From: a virus
DNA length: 64,000 nt
Strand: one strand, 5' to 3'
Virus record (IMG/VR): IMGVR_UViG_3300043788_000049
Location: 1 to 64,000 of that record
Shown: positions 1 through 9,649 of the stretch, in pieces
Layout of the letters: every line of letters starts with the position of its first letter
Position numbering within the stretch: the stretch's first letter is position 1
Position numbers and translations under genes: made by a program
Notes under the pieces: model-generated
Databases searched by the model: none
Told to the model about the DNA's origin: nothing
Seen by the model: only the letters and a program-made list of their open reading frames with translations

Positions 1-1212
1 AGCCTGACCGAGAAGGCGCCCAACTTCCGAGATGCCCTGCATGAACCCAGACGGGACCGCGCCGTAGAGTGCGGCCGTCCCCACATCGCGAAGCGCCGGC
101 ATGAGACCATTATCCTCGCCGGCCGCCGCGCGCTGGCGCTGGATCATCGGTTCTACAATGCCCTGCCCGGCGGCATTGAGCGCTGCGCCGCGCGCGGCGG
201 CTTCGGCAACGTTCAATCCGGCTCTTTTGAGGCCAGTCAGCCCCAGCGTCTCCGCCAGCTTCGCCTCGCCGGGGCCAGCGGCCAGAAGCGCGAAATTAAT
301 CGGCGAGCGCGCCCAGCCGAGGAAATGCCCGACCCCGCTCACAATGTCAGGGATGACCCCGCCGCCCGTCTTGGCGTAAGCGCGCGTGTCGGCCCCTTCG
401 ACACTTTTATATAGAGCCATCCCGTCATCGAGGACTGAACGGTTCGCGCCGATCGTGCCCAGGATGTCCCGCTCGCGGTCGGAATTGCCGCTGTATTTCT
501 CGGCTAGGTTCTGCAGGTCTTGCTGATAAAGATTGCGCTCGGCCTGCTGGACCTTGCTCATCCATTCTGGTGAGCCAAACATGATCGGGTTTTCGGGCGT
601 GCTCTGGGCCTGAACAATCTGCTTTGCTTGTTCGAGATAGTCCCCCATGAGGGGGTTCTTCATTTTGACGCCTGTCGCCTCATTGATGGCGTCGTTGCGG
701 CGCTGGACCGCTTCGCCGATCGCATTGCTCTGGGCGTCATAGACATCATGATAGCGAGAACTGTCCTGGGCGGTGTTGAGCAGATTGTTGAGAACGCCGC
801 CATGAGGCATCCACTCCGCTTCTGACCTGATGGCTGCTCCAAGCAAGGATTTAAAAGCGCTGGGTTGCGGTGGGGGCGTAGGCAGCCCCGCGGCGTCCGG
901 GGCCGATGCGCCAGGGACCGTCGCGGGCGAAACGAGGTCCTTGGCTTCCCTGATCGCCTCGCCGGCCAGCGTGTCGCTCAACGGCGGCGCGGGGCCGCTC
1001 TTGACATTGCCTGCCTGCAGATCGGTGGAGAGCGGCATCCCGGCGGCGAGCATCCCGGCGGAGACGCGGTGACGCTGATTGAGTTCGTCGTCCGCAGGAT
1101 CAAGTTCGCTATGGGCGTTCGGCAGGTGCGTGAGGTCGAACTGCCGCATCGGTGGCATGGCCGAGGGCGGCGTCGGTGAAACCATCGCCTGATCGGTCGC
1201 GGCGTCGGCCAT
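1..1212 (-). CDS. Large internal virion/ejection protein, N-terminal part (cut by left edge)
   Basis: An open frame of 404 codons runs from an ATG at 1210-1212 to the left edge without a stop. The ATG shares a TGATG overlap with the stop of the lysozyme-bearing virion gene upstream, so translation is probably coupled. The N-terminus is Pro/Ala/Met rich, followed by helical, Gln-rich sequence (about residues 150-290) and a hydrophobic stretch near residue 310. Position after gp14-like and lysozyme-like virion genes is where T7-like phages keep the largest ejection protein (gp16 type). Function is inferred from order and composition; no catalytic motif was seen. It may be the same gene as the partial frame at the right edge. 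Confidence 0.75.
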   Translation of the reverse strand, partial: MADAATDQAMVSPTPPSAMPPMRQFDLTHLPNAHSELDPADDELNQRHRVSAGMLAAGMPLSTDLQAGNVKSGPAPPLSDTLAGEAIREAKDLVSPATVPGASAPDAAGLPTPPPQPSAFKSLLGAAIRSEAEWMPHGGVLNNLLNTAQDSSRYHDVYDAQSNAIGEAVQRRNDAINEATGVKMKNPLMGDYLEQAKQIVQAQSTPENPIMFGSPEWMSKVQQAERNLYQQDLQNLAEKYSGNSDRERDILGTIGANRSVLDDGMALYKSVEGADTRAYAKTGGGVIPDIVSGVGHFLGWARSPINFALLAAGPGEAKLAETLGLTGLKRAGLNVAEAAARGAALNAAGQGIVEPMIQRQRAAAGEDNGLMPALRDVGTAALYGAVPSGFMQGISEVGRLLGQA

Positions 1213-4200
1213 CACTCAGCCTCAGCCGTCTGGGGTGCCGGCTCGCCAGCCTCTAGCAGTTGCCCCGGCGTTGTGGCCGGGGTGCGCTGTGGCGACGCCT
1301 TCGGCTTGAGGAAGGCGTCACCCGCGCGATCGCCCATCATGCTCCGGACCTGATCGAACTGGAGTATCCATTGCTTGCCGTTCTGCCCGAAAACTGGCTT
1401 GGGATTTTCGCCGTTCGGGTCGTGGAGATAGACGGCATAATCGCCGTGGAATAGGCCGTCCTGCTGATCCGGAACCGCTCGAAGCCATGCCTCTTTAAGA
1501 TCGACCGCCTTGAAGTTGCCGCGGGGCGGATTGGGCAGTTGGGACAGATCGCGGTCGGTGATCTTGTTGATCACATCGTCGAATTTGTTGGCTCGAACGT
1601 CTGGCGGGACGAGCACCTTCTGCTGGTTCCCAGCCCAATAGCCGCCGCGATCGATGACGCCGCCATACCAGTTACCGTCCTTATCCTGGGTCGCGCCAAG
1701 CGCCTTCTGATAAGCGGTATCGATAAAAGTATTATCGACAAAGCTCTTGTCAGCCTTGGGATCGCGACCATCGCGATAAGCCTTCGCGCTCATCAGCAAA
1801 TTCGCCATTTCGCGCGTCTGGGAAGTGTAGATGTCGCCAAGCGCCTGACTGGCGTTGCCCAGCGGGTCCTGGCGGCCCTGGCCGAGAATGCTTTCATTGA
1901 ACCGAGGCACGTCGCTCTTGATGGATTTATCGTGGAGCGCCGCTGTGACCTGGGCGATGTCATCGATCGCCCCCGGATCGCCACCCTGGAGAGCGAGCCT
2001 TCCCATGCCCGCAAAGGCCGGCGCATCCGCGCCAATCTCCTTGAAGACGGAGCCAGCCTGCGAGCCCATGCCGGCGACGACGCTGCTCGCGAGATTGATC
2101 ATCGGCTGGCCGCCGTTGCGTGCGATCTGGCGAAACTGCGCCTTCTCCTGAGGCTGGAGATATTGCGGCTCGCCCAGCCCGTAGAAGTTTGCAACCTTTT
2201 CCGCGTCCGCCGCGCGCTGGCGCATATCGCCAACGATGGTTTGGCTGTTGGGATCGAGGGCTTTGACGCCAGGAAGCACGCCATCCTTGACCGCCCGCCC
2301 GAACGCATTCTTCGCAATTTCGCCCTGGTAGGACTTGAGCCACTTCTGGGAGGCGTCGAGCGCTGCGGCTTTGGCGTCGGTGTCTGAACTGTTCGGCTGG
2401 GTCTGGACCTGCTTGACGTATTCGGCCTCCATGTTGTCGACGTTGGCCTGGACTTGGGCCGGCGAGAGGCCGCGGAAGCTGTTGATGGCGTTGCGAGTGG
2501 CCGCGAACTCCGCATAGCGCTGTCGAACCTCTGGGTCTTGGTGGGCGGAATAGCGGTTCTTGTAGTCGTCCGCGGTGTCCTGGCCGACCGGCTGGCCCTT
2601 GATGAGATCAGACGTTGCTGACTTGAGCGCCGCCTTGGCGTCCGTCGATTCCTGCTTCTGACCTTCCGAATTGCGCCGCTCGATCGTCGCAACCGCGTTC
2701 TGGAGCTGCACGCCAAGTTCGGCCTTCTCATCCGGCTTTAGGGCATCGAGGATGGTGCCGGTCTTGCCCGGAGCGAACGCCCCTGGTGCGCCGGTTGCGC
2801 GCGAGCCGGGGACAGGCTGCGTCGAGCCATCCTTCATCACATAGACGAGCGACCCATCCCGAGCATTGGCGACATGGTCGACGCCGTCCGGGCGCTTCGG
2901 ATTGATGCTGTCCGCCTTAGCGCCAAGATCGATCGGCTGGCCGCCTAGAGGAATTAGATCGCGCCCTGGACCCGCCGCGCCGGTCTGGTCGATCGGCAAA
3001 GGCTTTTCTTGGCCTGGAGCCGGACGCGCACCCCTTCTTTTTTGAAATGCCTCCGTGTCCTGTTCCATGAACCGGTGCATTTCTTGGTAGCGGGATTCCG
3101 CCGTCGCTACGTCAGCATAAGCGGGAAATTTCTCGATACCCTCTGCCTTGGCGCGGGCGAGCGCATCTTTTGGCGGCAAAATCTTACCATCCCAGACGGT
3201 TGGAATGTTGTAGGTTTTTCCGCCTATGTCCACTGAGGTTTGGAAAAGCGATGATCGGCTTCCATCGGCATTGTCTACCCCGCCCGGACCATAAAGATTT
3301 GTCAAATGCCTCTGATAGAGCGCTTGTTCCTGCTGCGTCATCTTCAGTGTGCTATTCGCTACATTGAAATTCGTTTGATCCGGTGGACCGGCGCCTTGTG
3401 TTGTGACTGCCGCAGGCGGAGAAAGCCCAACAAAAGCTCCCGACCCTCCATTGGAATAAGCCTGGAACGCCGTCTGTGAGTAGTTTGCGCGCTTGGTGCT
3501 TTCGTCCGGCCCCTGGTCCTTGGGCTTCTCGAAATAGCGCATCCAGATGTCGCTGGCCTCTTTGACGCTCCCGGCGCGATTGACCGCATCCCAAACGGAC
3601 GTCCTGCCGTCCGGCATCATCATCTGCGAGGATTCAAACTTGGCGTAGGCGAGTTGGGTAGCCGGATCGTTGATGTCCTGGCCATTCGCCTTTGCCCAGG
3701 CTTGAGCCTGCGTCCAACGCTCGCCGTTCCATTGGAACTGACCATGCGAGTCTTCATTGTCCCAATTTCCGGCAGTCGTTCGAAGACTGCTTTCTCGGAT
3801 GCCATTGCCAGTGATCGCGGCCGCGCCGATCGGCGATGCGCCAAAGTGAGTAACGAGAGAGCCGGTGACAGCCGTGGCGCGCTGGCGCAATTCAGCCGCA
3901 GAAGCCGGCGGCGCGCTCCAGTCGGAAATGCCGCCGCCGCTTATACCCGGCTGCATCTGATAATAAGGAAGGAGCCGCTTTAATTCAGACGTGTCGCCGG
4001 TCTGGTCCGCGCGCGCGATGGCGATCCGAAGTTGCGCGTAGCTGTAGTTGTGAGCGAACTCCAGCGATCGTTGTTGCCGTTGTTCGGGCGTGATGTAGCC
4101 CTTAGCGACTGCCGCATCGAGCCGCGCGCCGTAGGAACTGATCAGGCTGTTTCGCTGGTTGTCGTCCTGCGTGGAGAGGGCGCCGTTGATCGTGTCGGTT

Positions 4201-4667
4201 TCGGCCTGCCCGAGGCCGGCGACCTCATTCTGGGTGTTAAGCCCGTGGATATGATCGCCAACGGCGATATTGGCCTTCGCCAGCGTCGGGGCCTGCTCGG
4301 TCAGCCAGTTATCGCGCTGCGGTCCTTCTGGAAAGAATTTTGCCGCATTGGCCGCGACCTGATTGAACCGGTCTGGATAATTGTTCTGCTGGACCGCATT
4401 GGGGTCCGTCTCCTTGCGAAGGTCATTCTCGGTGTTGATGAGCCCGACCTGCATGGCCGAATTGGCCTTGGCCGTGGCAAGCTGCTTGTCCTGCTGCGAA
4501 ATCTCGCCGCCGTAGAGGCCGAGATCCATCCCGGCGCTTTCGAAGCCATGGGCGAAGGTCTGCGCGCCCTGCTCCAGTTCGCGCGGTTGCCAACCGCCAA
4601 CGCCCATGCGCCGCGGCAGCTTGTCGGGAAGCGGGGCAATCGCATCTTGGCCGGGGAGCTGGGCCAT
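1212..4667 (-). CDS. Internal virion protein with phage tail-type lysozyme domain (1151 aa)
   Basis: Long helical N-terminal region (residues 1-245), then a lysozyme-like domain at about 265-395 with NGIRESSL (287-294, Glu292 the likely catalytic acid) and GQFQWNGERW. This resembles the phage tail lysozyme family, which opens peptidoglycan during DNA entry. A second module at about 455-540 carries IPTVWDGK and a YQEMHRFMEQDT helix, seen in other phage virion proteins. The rest is helical. TGATG overlap with the gp14-like gene upstream and with the next virion gene downstream. It corresponds by order to the T7 gp15/gp16 class. DNA over about 3000-3450 looks more AT-rich than its flanks, so the middle module may be acquired. 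Confidence 0.82.
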   Translation of the reverse strand: MAQLPGQDAIAPLPDKLPRRMGVGGWQPRELEQGAQTFAHGFESAGMDLGLYGGEISQQDKQLATAKANSAMQVGLINTENDLRKETDPNAVQQNNYPDRFNQVAANAAKFFPEGPQRDNWLTEQAPTLAKANIAVGDHIHGLNTQNEVAGLGQAETDTINGALSTQDDNQRNSLISSYGARLDAAVAKGYITPEQRQQRSLEFAHNYSYAQLRIAIARADQTGDTSELKRLLPYYQMQPGISGGGISDWSAPPASAAELRQRATAVTGSLVTHFGASPIGAAAITGNGIRESSLRTTAGNWDNEDSHGQFQWNGERWTQAQAWAKANGQDINDPATQLAYAKFESSQMMMPDGRTSVWDAVNRAGSVKEASDIWMRYFEKPKDQGPDESTKRANYSQTAFQAYSNGGSGAFVGLSPPAAVTTQGAGPPDQTNFNVANSTLKMTQQEQALYQRHLTNLYGPGGVDNADGSRSSLFQTSVDIGGKTYNIPTVWDGKILPPKDALARAKAEGIEKFPAYADVATAESRYQEMHRFMEQDTEAFQKRRGARPAPGQEKPLPIDQTGAAGPGRDLIPLGGQPIDLGAKADSINPKRPDGVDHVANARDGSLVYVMKDGSTQPVPGSRATGAPGAFAPGKTGTILDALKPDEKAELGVQLQNAVATIERRNSEGQKQESTDAKAALKSATSDLIKGQPVGQDTADDYKNRYSAHQDPEVRQRYAEFAATRNAINSFRGLSPAQVQANVDNMEAEYVKQVQTQPNSSDTDAKAAALDASQKWLKSYQGEIAKNAFGRAVKDGVLPGVKALDPNSQTIVGDMRQRAADAEKVANFYGLGEPQYLQPQEKAQFRQIARNGGQPMINLASSVVAGMGSQAGSVFKEIGADAPAFAGMGRLALQGGDPGAIDDIAQVTAALHDKSIKSDVPRFNESILGQGRQDPLGNASQALGDIYTSQTREMANLLMSAKAYRDGRDPKADKSFVDNTFIDTAYQKALGATQDKDGNWYGGVIDRGGYWAGNQQKVLVPPDVRANKFDDVINKITDRDLSQLPNPPRGNFKAVDLKEAWLRAVPDQQDGLFHGDYAVYLHDPNGENPKPVFGQNGKQWILQFDQVRSMMGDRAGDAFLKPKASPQRTPATTPGQLLEAGEPAPQTAEAE

Positions 4668-5290
4668 CAGGGTAACGGAGCGCTATAGCTATCGGGCATG
4701 GTGCTATAAGTGTTGCCTAAATAATTGCCAGCGCCGGTCCCCAGGCCAAAGCCCATGCCTGCCCCGCCGCGTCCGCTATAGGCCAGCGTGCGAAACATCG
4801 AGCCGGCCCCGCCCGCCAGCGTCCCGACAGCGGCATAGCGAGATCCTTCTTCTGCAATCGATCCGCCGTAAGCCGCCGCCCGGCCCATGCTGGTCAGGCC
4901 CGCCGCCTGATTTTCTCCCTGCGACAGGCTCATCAGGGCATTGTATTCGCCGCGGCCGGCGATCTGGCTCCCGAGGCTGATGACGGATGGCGCCGAGGCC
5001 GAAGCGCCCGATCCCGCCGCGCGCGCCGTCAGGGTTGACTGGACCAACCGCGTCTCGCGCTGCTGCTCCATCATCTGCCGCTGCGCGGTTGCCGTAGCCT
5101 CATCGGCCTGGACGCCATATTCCTGCTGCTGATATTGGCCCATCGCAGCGGCGTTCTTGCCCGAGGCCAGGGTGCCCATCGCGCCAACGCTCGCACCCAC
5201 GGCGCTCATGGCGAGGCCGCCCGCTGTCATCAAGGTGACTGGATCGCGTGGAACGCTGTGGAGAAATGGCAGGCGGTCAAGGAAGCTCAA
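4667..5290 (-). CDS. Internal virion (core) protein, T7 gp14-like
   Basis: A 207-residue Ala/Gly/Met-rich protein. An early hydrophobic stretch (about 20-45) is followed by a Gln-rich helix (QYQQQEYGVQADEA, QRQMMEQQRETRL) and glycine-rich segments at the end. This is the usual look of the small inner-core protein that enters the cell first in T7-like podoviruses. It lies between the tail tube genes and the large ejection proteins, as gp14 does. Its stop overlaps the next ATG (TGATG). Identification rests on order and composition, not on a catalytic signature. Confidence 0.6.
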   Translation of the reverse strand: MSFLDRLPFLHSVPRDPVTLMTAGGLAMSAVGASVGAMGTLASGKNAAAMGQYQQQEYGVQADEATATAQRQMMEQQRETRLVQSTLTARAAGSGASASAPSVISLGSQIAGRGEYNALMSLSQGENQAAGLTSMGRAAAYGGSIAEEGSRYAAVGTLAGGAGSMFRTLAYSGRGGAGMGFGLGTGAGNYLGNTYSTMPDSYSAPLP

Positions 5291-5786
5291 GGACGTAGAC
5301 CCTCAGCCCGTTAATCTCTCTTTTCTCAAATCCTAGCCTTAAAAGCCAGCGTTCTCCCGCAGGATGGGTCTCAGAGGTCGCCACGACGCGCGGAATGCCC
5401 ATCTCCTTGGCAAGTTTAACCGTTGCTAGCCCGGCCTTGTGGAGGGCCATCGGATATTGCCGGGCCTCATCCGTCAGATCGGCGAACATGAGGCGGACAT
5501 TGTTGGGCAAGAAGGCGATGCCGCCAATCCCCACCACGCGATCCTCGACGCGGGCAGCGAAAGCTCGAACCCGGTAGGGCGCGGGCGCGGGCTTGCCATA
5601 GAGGGCGAGGGTATAATTCTCGAAGTCAGCCGCCGTCGCTGGGCCGACGATGATCGGGGGCTTAATTGCTTGTCTCGATCTGGAAGGTGATGCCGAGCAC
5701 GGTCGCTGGTCGCGGCGACTTGGCCTGCAGATAGACGCGGTAGTCGGTATCGGCGTCACCGGCAATCTCGAATTGCTTGCCGTCAT
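5277..5786 (-). CDS. GNAT-like N-acetyltransferase
   Basis: From about residue 42 the sequence reads as a small GNAT domain: GPATAADFENY at its start, VEDRVVGIGGIAF (beta strands), YPMALHKAGLATVKLAKEMGI (acetyl-CoA helix region) and AGERWLLRLGFEKR (the typical terminal strand and helix). T7-like phages often carry such a gene between the tail and internal virion genes; the substrate is unknown. The interval given uses the longest frame, overlapping the tail gene by 125 bases. No ATG, GTG or TTG lies close to the domain start. An ATT at 5664-5666, sharing a base with the upstream TAA, fits the domain boundary better. Confidence 0.65.
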   Translation of the reverse strand: MTASNSRLPVTPIPTTASICRPSRRDQRPCSASPSRSRQAIKPPIIVGPATAADFENYTLALYGKPAPAPYRVRAFAARVEDRVVGIGGIAFLPNNVRLMFADLTDEARQYPMALHKAGLATVKLAKEMGIPRVVATSETHPAGERWLLRLGFEKREINGLRVYVLELP

Positions 5787-8496
5787 ACTGCGTCCAGATC
5801 GTCCCCGCCGAGGTCACGGCTCCATATTCGACCAGGGGAAGCGCATCGAGGACTGCCGGCACCGAGAACAGCCCGCTCACCGTCACGGTAGGGTCGTTTG
5901 GCGTGTAGCGGCCGTAATTCACTCCCTGATAATGCGTTGACGCCAGCACCATGCCGATATGGTCGACGCGCTTTACCTGATTGAGGGCCGATCCCATCTT
6001 GGCCGCATAGGCGAGCTTGGCTGAGATGAACTCTGAATTATACGGCAACCCCACCACGGCCTGCGTCACCGTCACGCCGTTCGGAACAATGACGACGCCC
6101 GCGCCACTCACCACAGCCGTTCCGAGGTCATCGGTGATCCCTGTCACGCTATTCGTGCCCCAGATCGCGACGGTCTGTCCGGCGAGATAGGTAAAGCCCG
6201 AGAGCGCGCTAGTCGCAGCCTGTGGCCCGTTCGGGCCGTAAACCAGCATGCTGTCGACGTTCTTGGTGATCGCCGCACCCAGGCATTCATCGATCCTGGC
6301 AAATTTCTCCAGGTAGCGTTTGGTCGCGCCGCCGATGGTGCGATTGACCACGACATAGACCTGATCCTCGATCGCCCCTGGCAGGACCATGACCTTCTCG
6401 ATCGTCCCGTTTGGCGTCTGAATTTTCCAGAACGCCTCCACCTGATCGTCCACATCGAAGACGAAGGAGACGATCACGCCGTCGGCGCGCACGAGGTTGA
6501 TGCGCGTGTCGGGCTGGCGCTGCACGCGCAACGCAACAAAGCCCGGCAGCCCTATCTCACGGTTAAAGCGGGTCAGATCGGAGGGCCGGTAGTTGTAGAT
6601 CCCGATGTCATAGATGAGCTGATAGAGCCGGGCCCCGGACTGGTCGATGTAGACCGCGCGCTGATCGACGCGCCCCGCCTGGATCGGGTAGGAGCCGTTG
6701 GTCACGGATTGTTTCAGGTTGAAGTTCGTCGGCGTCAGGGGAGAGTTGATCGCGTCCGACAGGGCGGCGATGATCGAGGTATCCGCTCCGGCTAGCAGGT
6801 GATCGAGCGACAGAAGCCAATTGATGTTGGCGATCGGCCCCTTGCCGATGGACTGGTCGATCAGCGCCGCGTCCCCGATCGCGTCGAAGTCGAAGTTGGT
6901 GTAATCGTCCGACATCGACCCCCACCACCGATCGGCCCCGGCCCACCAAAGCCGCCCCTCGTGGAGTTCGACGGAGGTCGGCCAGCCCTCGAAGTTCGAC
7001 CACTCCGATTGCCGCCAGTCATGGCTCGCGGTCGTGTTGTAGAATGGAACCAAGACTTCGATGTTGGCCGAGGTTGAACTGTTGACGGCCGTGATGTGCC
7101 CGACGCCATAACCACCACCGCCGGCATAGTTTATGGTGACGACCATCGTGCCGCTGGTGTAGGCGCCGGGGCCAAACCCAACCTTATACCAAATTATCTC
7201 GTTATTCAGATAATCATTGACCGTGCCGGTCTGGTTGGCGCTGAAGGTGGTGTAGGCAGTAAATCCGGCTATAGCGCTCTCAAAGGACCGAAAGACCGTC
7301 GCCGTGCCTGACCAAGTCCCTGAGACTGATTCGGTAAAGCTCCGATCGGCCACCTGCACATTGGCCGAGCCATTGTTGATCAGCGAAACACCCTGGATCT
7401 CGACCGTGTCGGTATAGCTGTCCGAGGCATTCAGGCTTTGGACGATATTCTGCCCGTTATGGAAAATGCGAAATAGGGTGCCGACGTCCGACGTCTTGAA
7501 CAGCGGCGCGCTCGCCGTCAACGTGGTGTTGCCACTGAGCGCCCCCGGCGTAATGCTGATTTGAGGCTGAGGCGTCGCCGCCTCCATCGGCCCTTTGACC
7601 GGCCGATAATTGACGACCGCCCAGGAATGCGCCCCGTTGATCCTCTGGATCGAATATTGGGCGTAGCCAGCGGCAGCGAAATAGACCACATCCCCGGACG
7701 TGGTGTGGCGAAGGATAGACGGCCCGACAAGCGTGCTCTGCGGCCAGGGCGTCGGGAGCGTAAATGTCCCGGCGGCCTCCAAGGCAATCGAGGACACCTG
7801 CGTTTGTTGTAGACCAGTCGGTTGCGTAAGTGTCGTCGTGTTGGAGTTCTCGGGCGATGTCGTCGCCGAGAATTGAATGAAAACAGTCCCGACCCCGGCC
7901 CCTGGCGTGAAGGCCAGCGAATAGGTGCCGGTATCAAGCACCGTGACCGGGAAGAGGTCTACGCCGCCAGAAGTCGAGCCGACCTGAAAGCTGATCGGGC
8001 CGTTCTCCATCACAATCCGCAACGCATGCTCGGTCGTCTGATCCCCCGACGCGATCGTGCAACTCGTAGACGCAGTCGCCGTAGCCCCGGCATTAAGCGA
8101 GGCGAAGGTCAGCGTCCCCGCCGTCGCGGAGGTCGTCGCGGTCCCTGTCGCCGTCGTTGACCACGAAGCCCCAAACGCCGGAACCGTCGTCCCGACGCTT
8201 GCCCGCGTCAGCAGCGCATCGCTGATCCAGACCCGCATGGTGCTGTCGGTCAGTTCGACTAGCGCTGTGTCGGTGAACTCCGCGACGAACTCCACAAACT
8301 CCGCCGGACTATCGTTCAGGATTTCCCCAATCCACTCCGTCCCCGGCCGGAAGGTCATCGGGCCGACAATCCGCGGCATCCAGTTCACCATGGACTGCGC
8401 GGCTAAACGCACATGTTCAAGGTCAGTTCTTGCCAGCGCTAGTGGCGAAATTTCGCCCCTGTTACAACTGCTGAAAATTTCGCCCTGGCGTGCCAT
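5662..8496 (-). CDS. Tail tubular protein B-like (tail nozzle), 944 aa
   Basis: The N-terminus, with NRGEISPLALARTDLE then MPRIVGPMTFRPGTEWIGE, is typical of the large tail proteins of podoviruses that follow the tubular protein A gene (T7 gp12 class, the nozzle of the short tail). The remainder is beta-rich with many Thr/Ser/Gly repeats. A central segment, LHEGRLWWAGADRWWGS, also recurs in this family. The start ATG shares a TAATG overlap with the stop of tubular protein A, so the two are translationally coupled. Assignment is by family resemblance and gene order. Confidence 0.75.
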   Translation of the reverse strand: MARQGEIFSSCNRGEISPLALARTDLEHVRLAAQSMVNWMPRIVGPMTFRPGTEWIGEILNDSPAEFVEFVAEFTDTALVELTDSTMRVWISDALLTRASVGTTVPAFGASWSTTATGTATTSATAGTLTFASLNAGATATASTSCTIASGDQTTEHALRIVMENGPISFQVGSTSGGVDLFPVTVLDTGTYSLAFTPGAGVGTVFIQFSATTSPENSNTTTLTQPTGLQQTQVSSIALEAAGTFTLPTPWPQSTLVGPSILRHTTSGDVVYFAAAGYAQYSIQRINGAHSWAVVNYRPVKGPMEAATPQPQISITPGALSGNTTLTASAPLFKTSDVGTLFRIFHNGQNIVQSLNASDSYTDTVEIQGVSLINNGSANVQVADRSFTESVSGTWSGTATVFRSFESAIAGFTAYTTFSANQTGTVNDYLNNEIIWYKVGFGPGAYTSGTMVVTINYAGGGGYGVGHITAVNSSTSANIEVLVPFYNTTASHDWRQSEWSNFEGWPTSVELHEGRLWWAGADRWWGSMSDDYTNFDFDAIGDAALIDQSIGKGPIANINWLLSLDHLLAGADTSIIAALSDAINSPLTPTNFNLKQSVTNGSYPIQAGRVDQRAVYIDQSGARLYQLIYDIGIYNYRPSDLTRFNREIGLPGFVALRVQRQPDTRINLVRADGVIVSFVFDVDDQVEAFWKIQTPNGTIEKVMVLPGAIEDQVYVVVNRTIGGATKRYLEKFARIDECLGAAITKNVDSMLVYGPNGPQAATSALSGFTYLAGQTVAIWGTNSVTGITDDLGTAVVSGAGVVIVPNGVTVTQAVVGLPYNSEFISAKLAYAAKMGSALNQVKRVDHIGMVLASTHYQGVNYGRYTPNDPTVTVSGLFSVPAVLDALPLVEYGAVTSAGTIWTQYDGKQFEIAGDADTDYRVYLQAKSPRPATVLGITFQIETSN

Positions 8497-9137
8497 TAGT
8501 CCAATTCAGCCAACGGCATACCGATCGGCAGGATCGAGCCGCGCGGCGCGCGCGAGGTAACCCAAGATCCCCAGGGCAGGCGGCCAGCGGGCAAGTCGAA
8601 CGACTCCTGCGACAGCGCCTCGATCTTCTTGCGCTTAACCAGCTTCTCCAGCCGATCGACTTTGGCGCCGTCCTGCTTGATCCGAGGCGCGATCAGCCAT
8701 GCGAGATAGCAGGCAAGATATTCAGAAAAGCCCGGCGTCCACAGGGCCATGTTGAGGCCGTAGCTCGGATCGTTGGAGACGTATTTGAAGTAGAGCGGCG
8801 CAATGTCCGCATACAGGACATAATTGACGTCTTCCATCTCTCGGATCAGCGGGTTGAACGCCTCGTTATCCGCGACTTGGTAGGTTTTGACCCAATCGGG
8901 AGGTTTGGTGAAGCAGAACTCAAAGCCAAAGGCGGGGGACTGATTCGCATCCGGGTTGAGCTGCGAAATGCGGATCGCCCATCTCCAATATCCGGAATAG
9001 AGGCAGAACAGAATGGCGTTACTCCACTCGTCATCCAAGTAACGCTTAGGTTCGCGGTTCTCCGTCAAAGAAGATAATTTTCTTTCTTCCAAGTATCGGA
9101 GTGCTGCATTGTATAGACCGATTTGTGAAGCTGCCAT
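8496..9137 (-). CDS. Tail tubular protein A-like (gp11-type gatekeeper)
   Basis: A 213-residue protein beginning MAASQIGLYNAALRYLEERK and continuing with REPKRYLDDEW, GYWRWAIRISQL and PPDWVKTYQV, all typical of T7-like tail tubular protein A. This protein joins the portal to the tail nozzle. An HNH-AP2 endonuclease gene ends six bases upstream. The first 100 or so bases of this gene are markedly AT-richer than the rest, which may mark the edge of the inserted endonuclease or its co-conversion tract. Confidence 0.8.
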   Translation of the reverse strand: MAASQIGLYNAALRYLEERKLSSLTENREPKRYLDDEWSNAILFCLYSGYWRWAIRISQLNPDANQSPAFGFEFCFTKPPDWVKTYQVADNEAFNPLIREMEDVNYVLYADIAPLYFKYVSNDPSYGLNMALWTPGFSEYLACYLAWLIAPRIKQDGAKVDRLEKLVKRKKIEALSQESFDLPAGRLPWGSWVTSRAPRGSILPIGMPLAELD

Positions 9138-9142
9138 AATAC

Positions 9143-9649
9143 TTACCCCGCTCTCGCGAAATCGCCGAAATACTGTGATGCGGCGGATACGTATACAGCG
9201 TGGGCCTCTTCCTTCGTTTCAAATCTGCCAAGATAGAAGCACTGTCCACTCACCGTGATTTGCGCGTTCCATTTTCCAGCACACCAACGGACCCCTTTAA
9301 ATCCCGAGGTATTGGTTGATCGCTTCGGCGTGTTGGCCATGTTCCCGCTGCGCGTCGCCTCGCGGAGATTGGCCCAGCGGTTATTGCCCTTGTCCAAGTC
9401 GATGTGGTCAAGCTCGTGCGGCCAGCGTTCCGTCATATAGAAGAAGGCGAGGCGGTGGGCTTTGTAGAGCACCTTGTCGATCATGAGCGGCGTGTGCCGC
9501 CCCTTGCCAGGGCAGCCCGCCCGCTGGCCTTTCTGAGCGCGCGAGCCCATTGTGACCAGCCATGTGAACTCGCCACTGAGCGGGTCGTAATGGACGACCT
9601 CACGCAGACGCGCGTAGGTCAGCGGCGGGTTCTGCATCGGCTTCGCCAT
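9143..9649 (-). CDS. HNH homing endonuclease with AP2 DNA-binding domain
   Basis: 168 residues. The N-terminal part has YDPLSGEFTW; the HNH core (about 80-115) contains KAHRLAFFYMTERWPHELDH, IDLDKGNNRWANLR and TRSGNMANT. The C-terminal AP2 domain reads GFKGVRWCAGKWNAQI, FYLGRFETKEEAHAVY. This is the standard phage HNH-AP2 architecture for free-standing homing endonucleases that cut an allele lacking the insertion. The ATG at 9649 was chosen because it forms a TAATG overlap with the upstream stop. The gene lies directly in front of tail tubular protein A. Confidence 0.88.
   Translation of the reverse strand: MAKPMQNPPLTYARLREVVHYDPLSGEFTWLVTMGSRAQKGQRAGCPGKGRHTPLMIDKVLYKAHRLAFFYMTERWPHELDHIDLDKGNNRWANLREATRSGNMANTPKRSTNTSGFKGVRWCAGKWNAQITVSGQCFYLGRFETKEEAHAVYVSAASQYFGDFARAG

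Noticed and set aside
1539-2387. A 282-codon plus-strand frame opposite the lysozyme-bearing virion gene
   Set aside because: Mirror frame of a well-supported gene in GC-rich DNA; no ribosome site or family resemblance.
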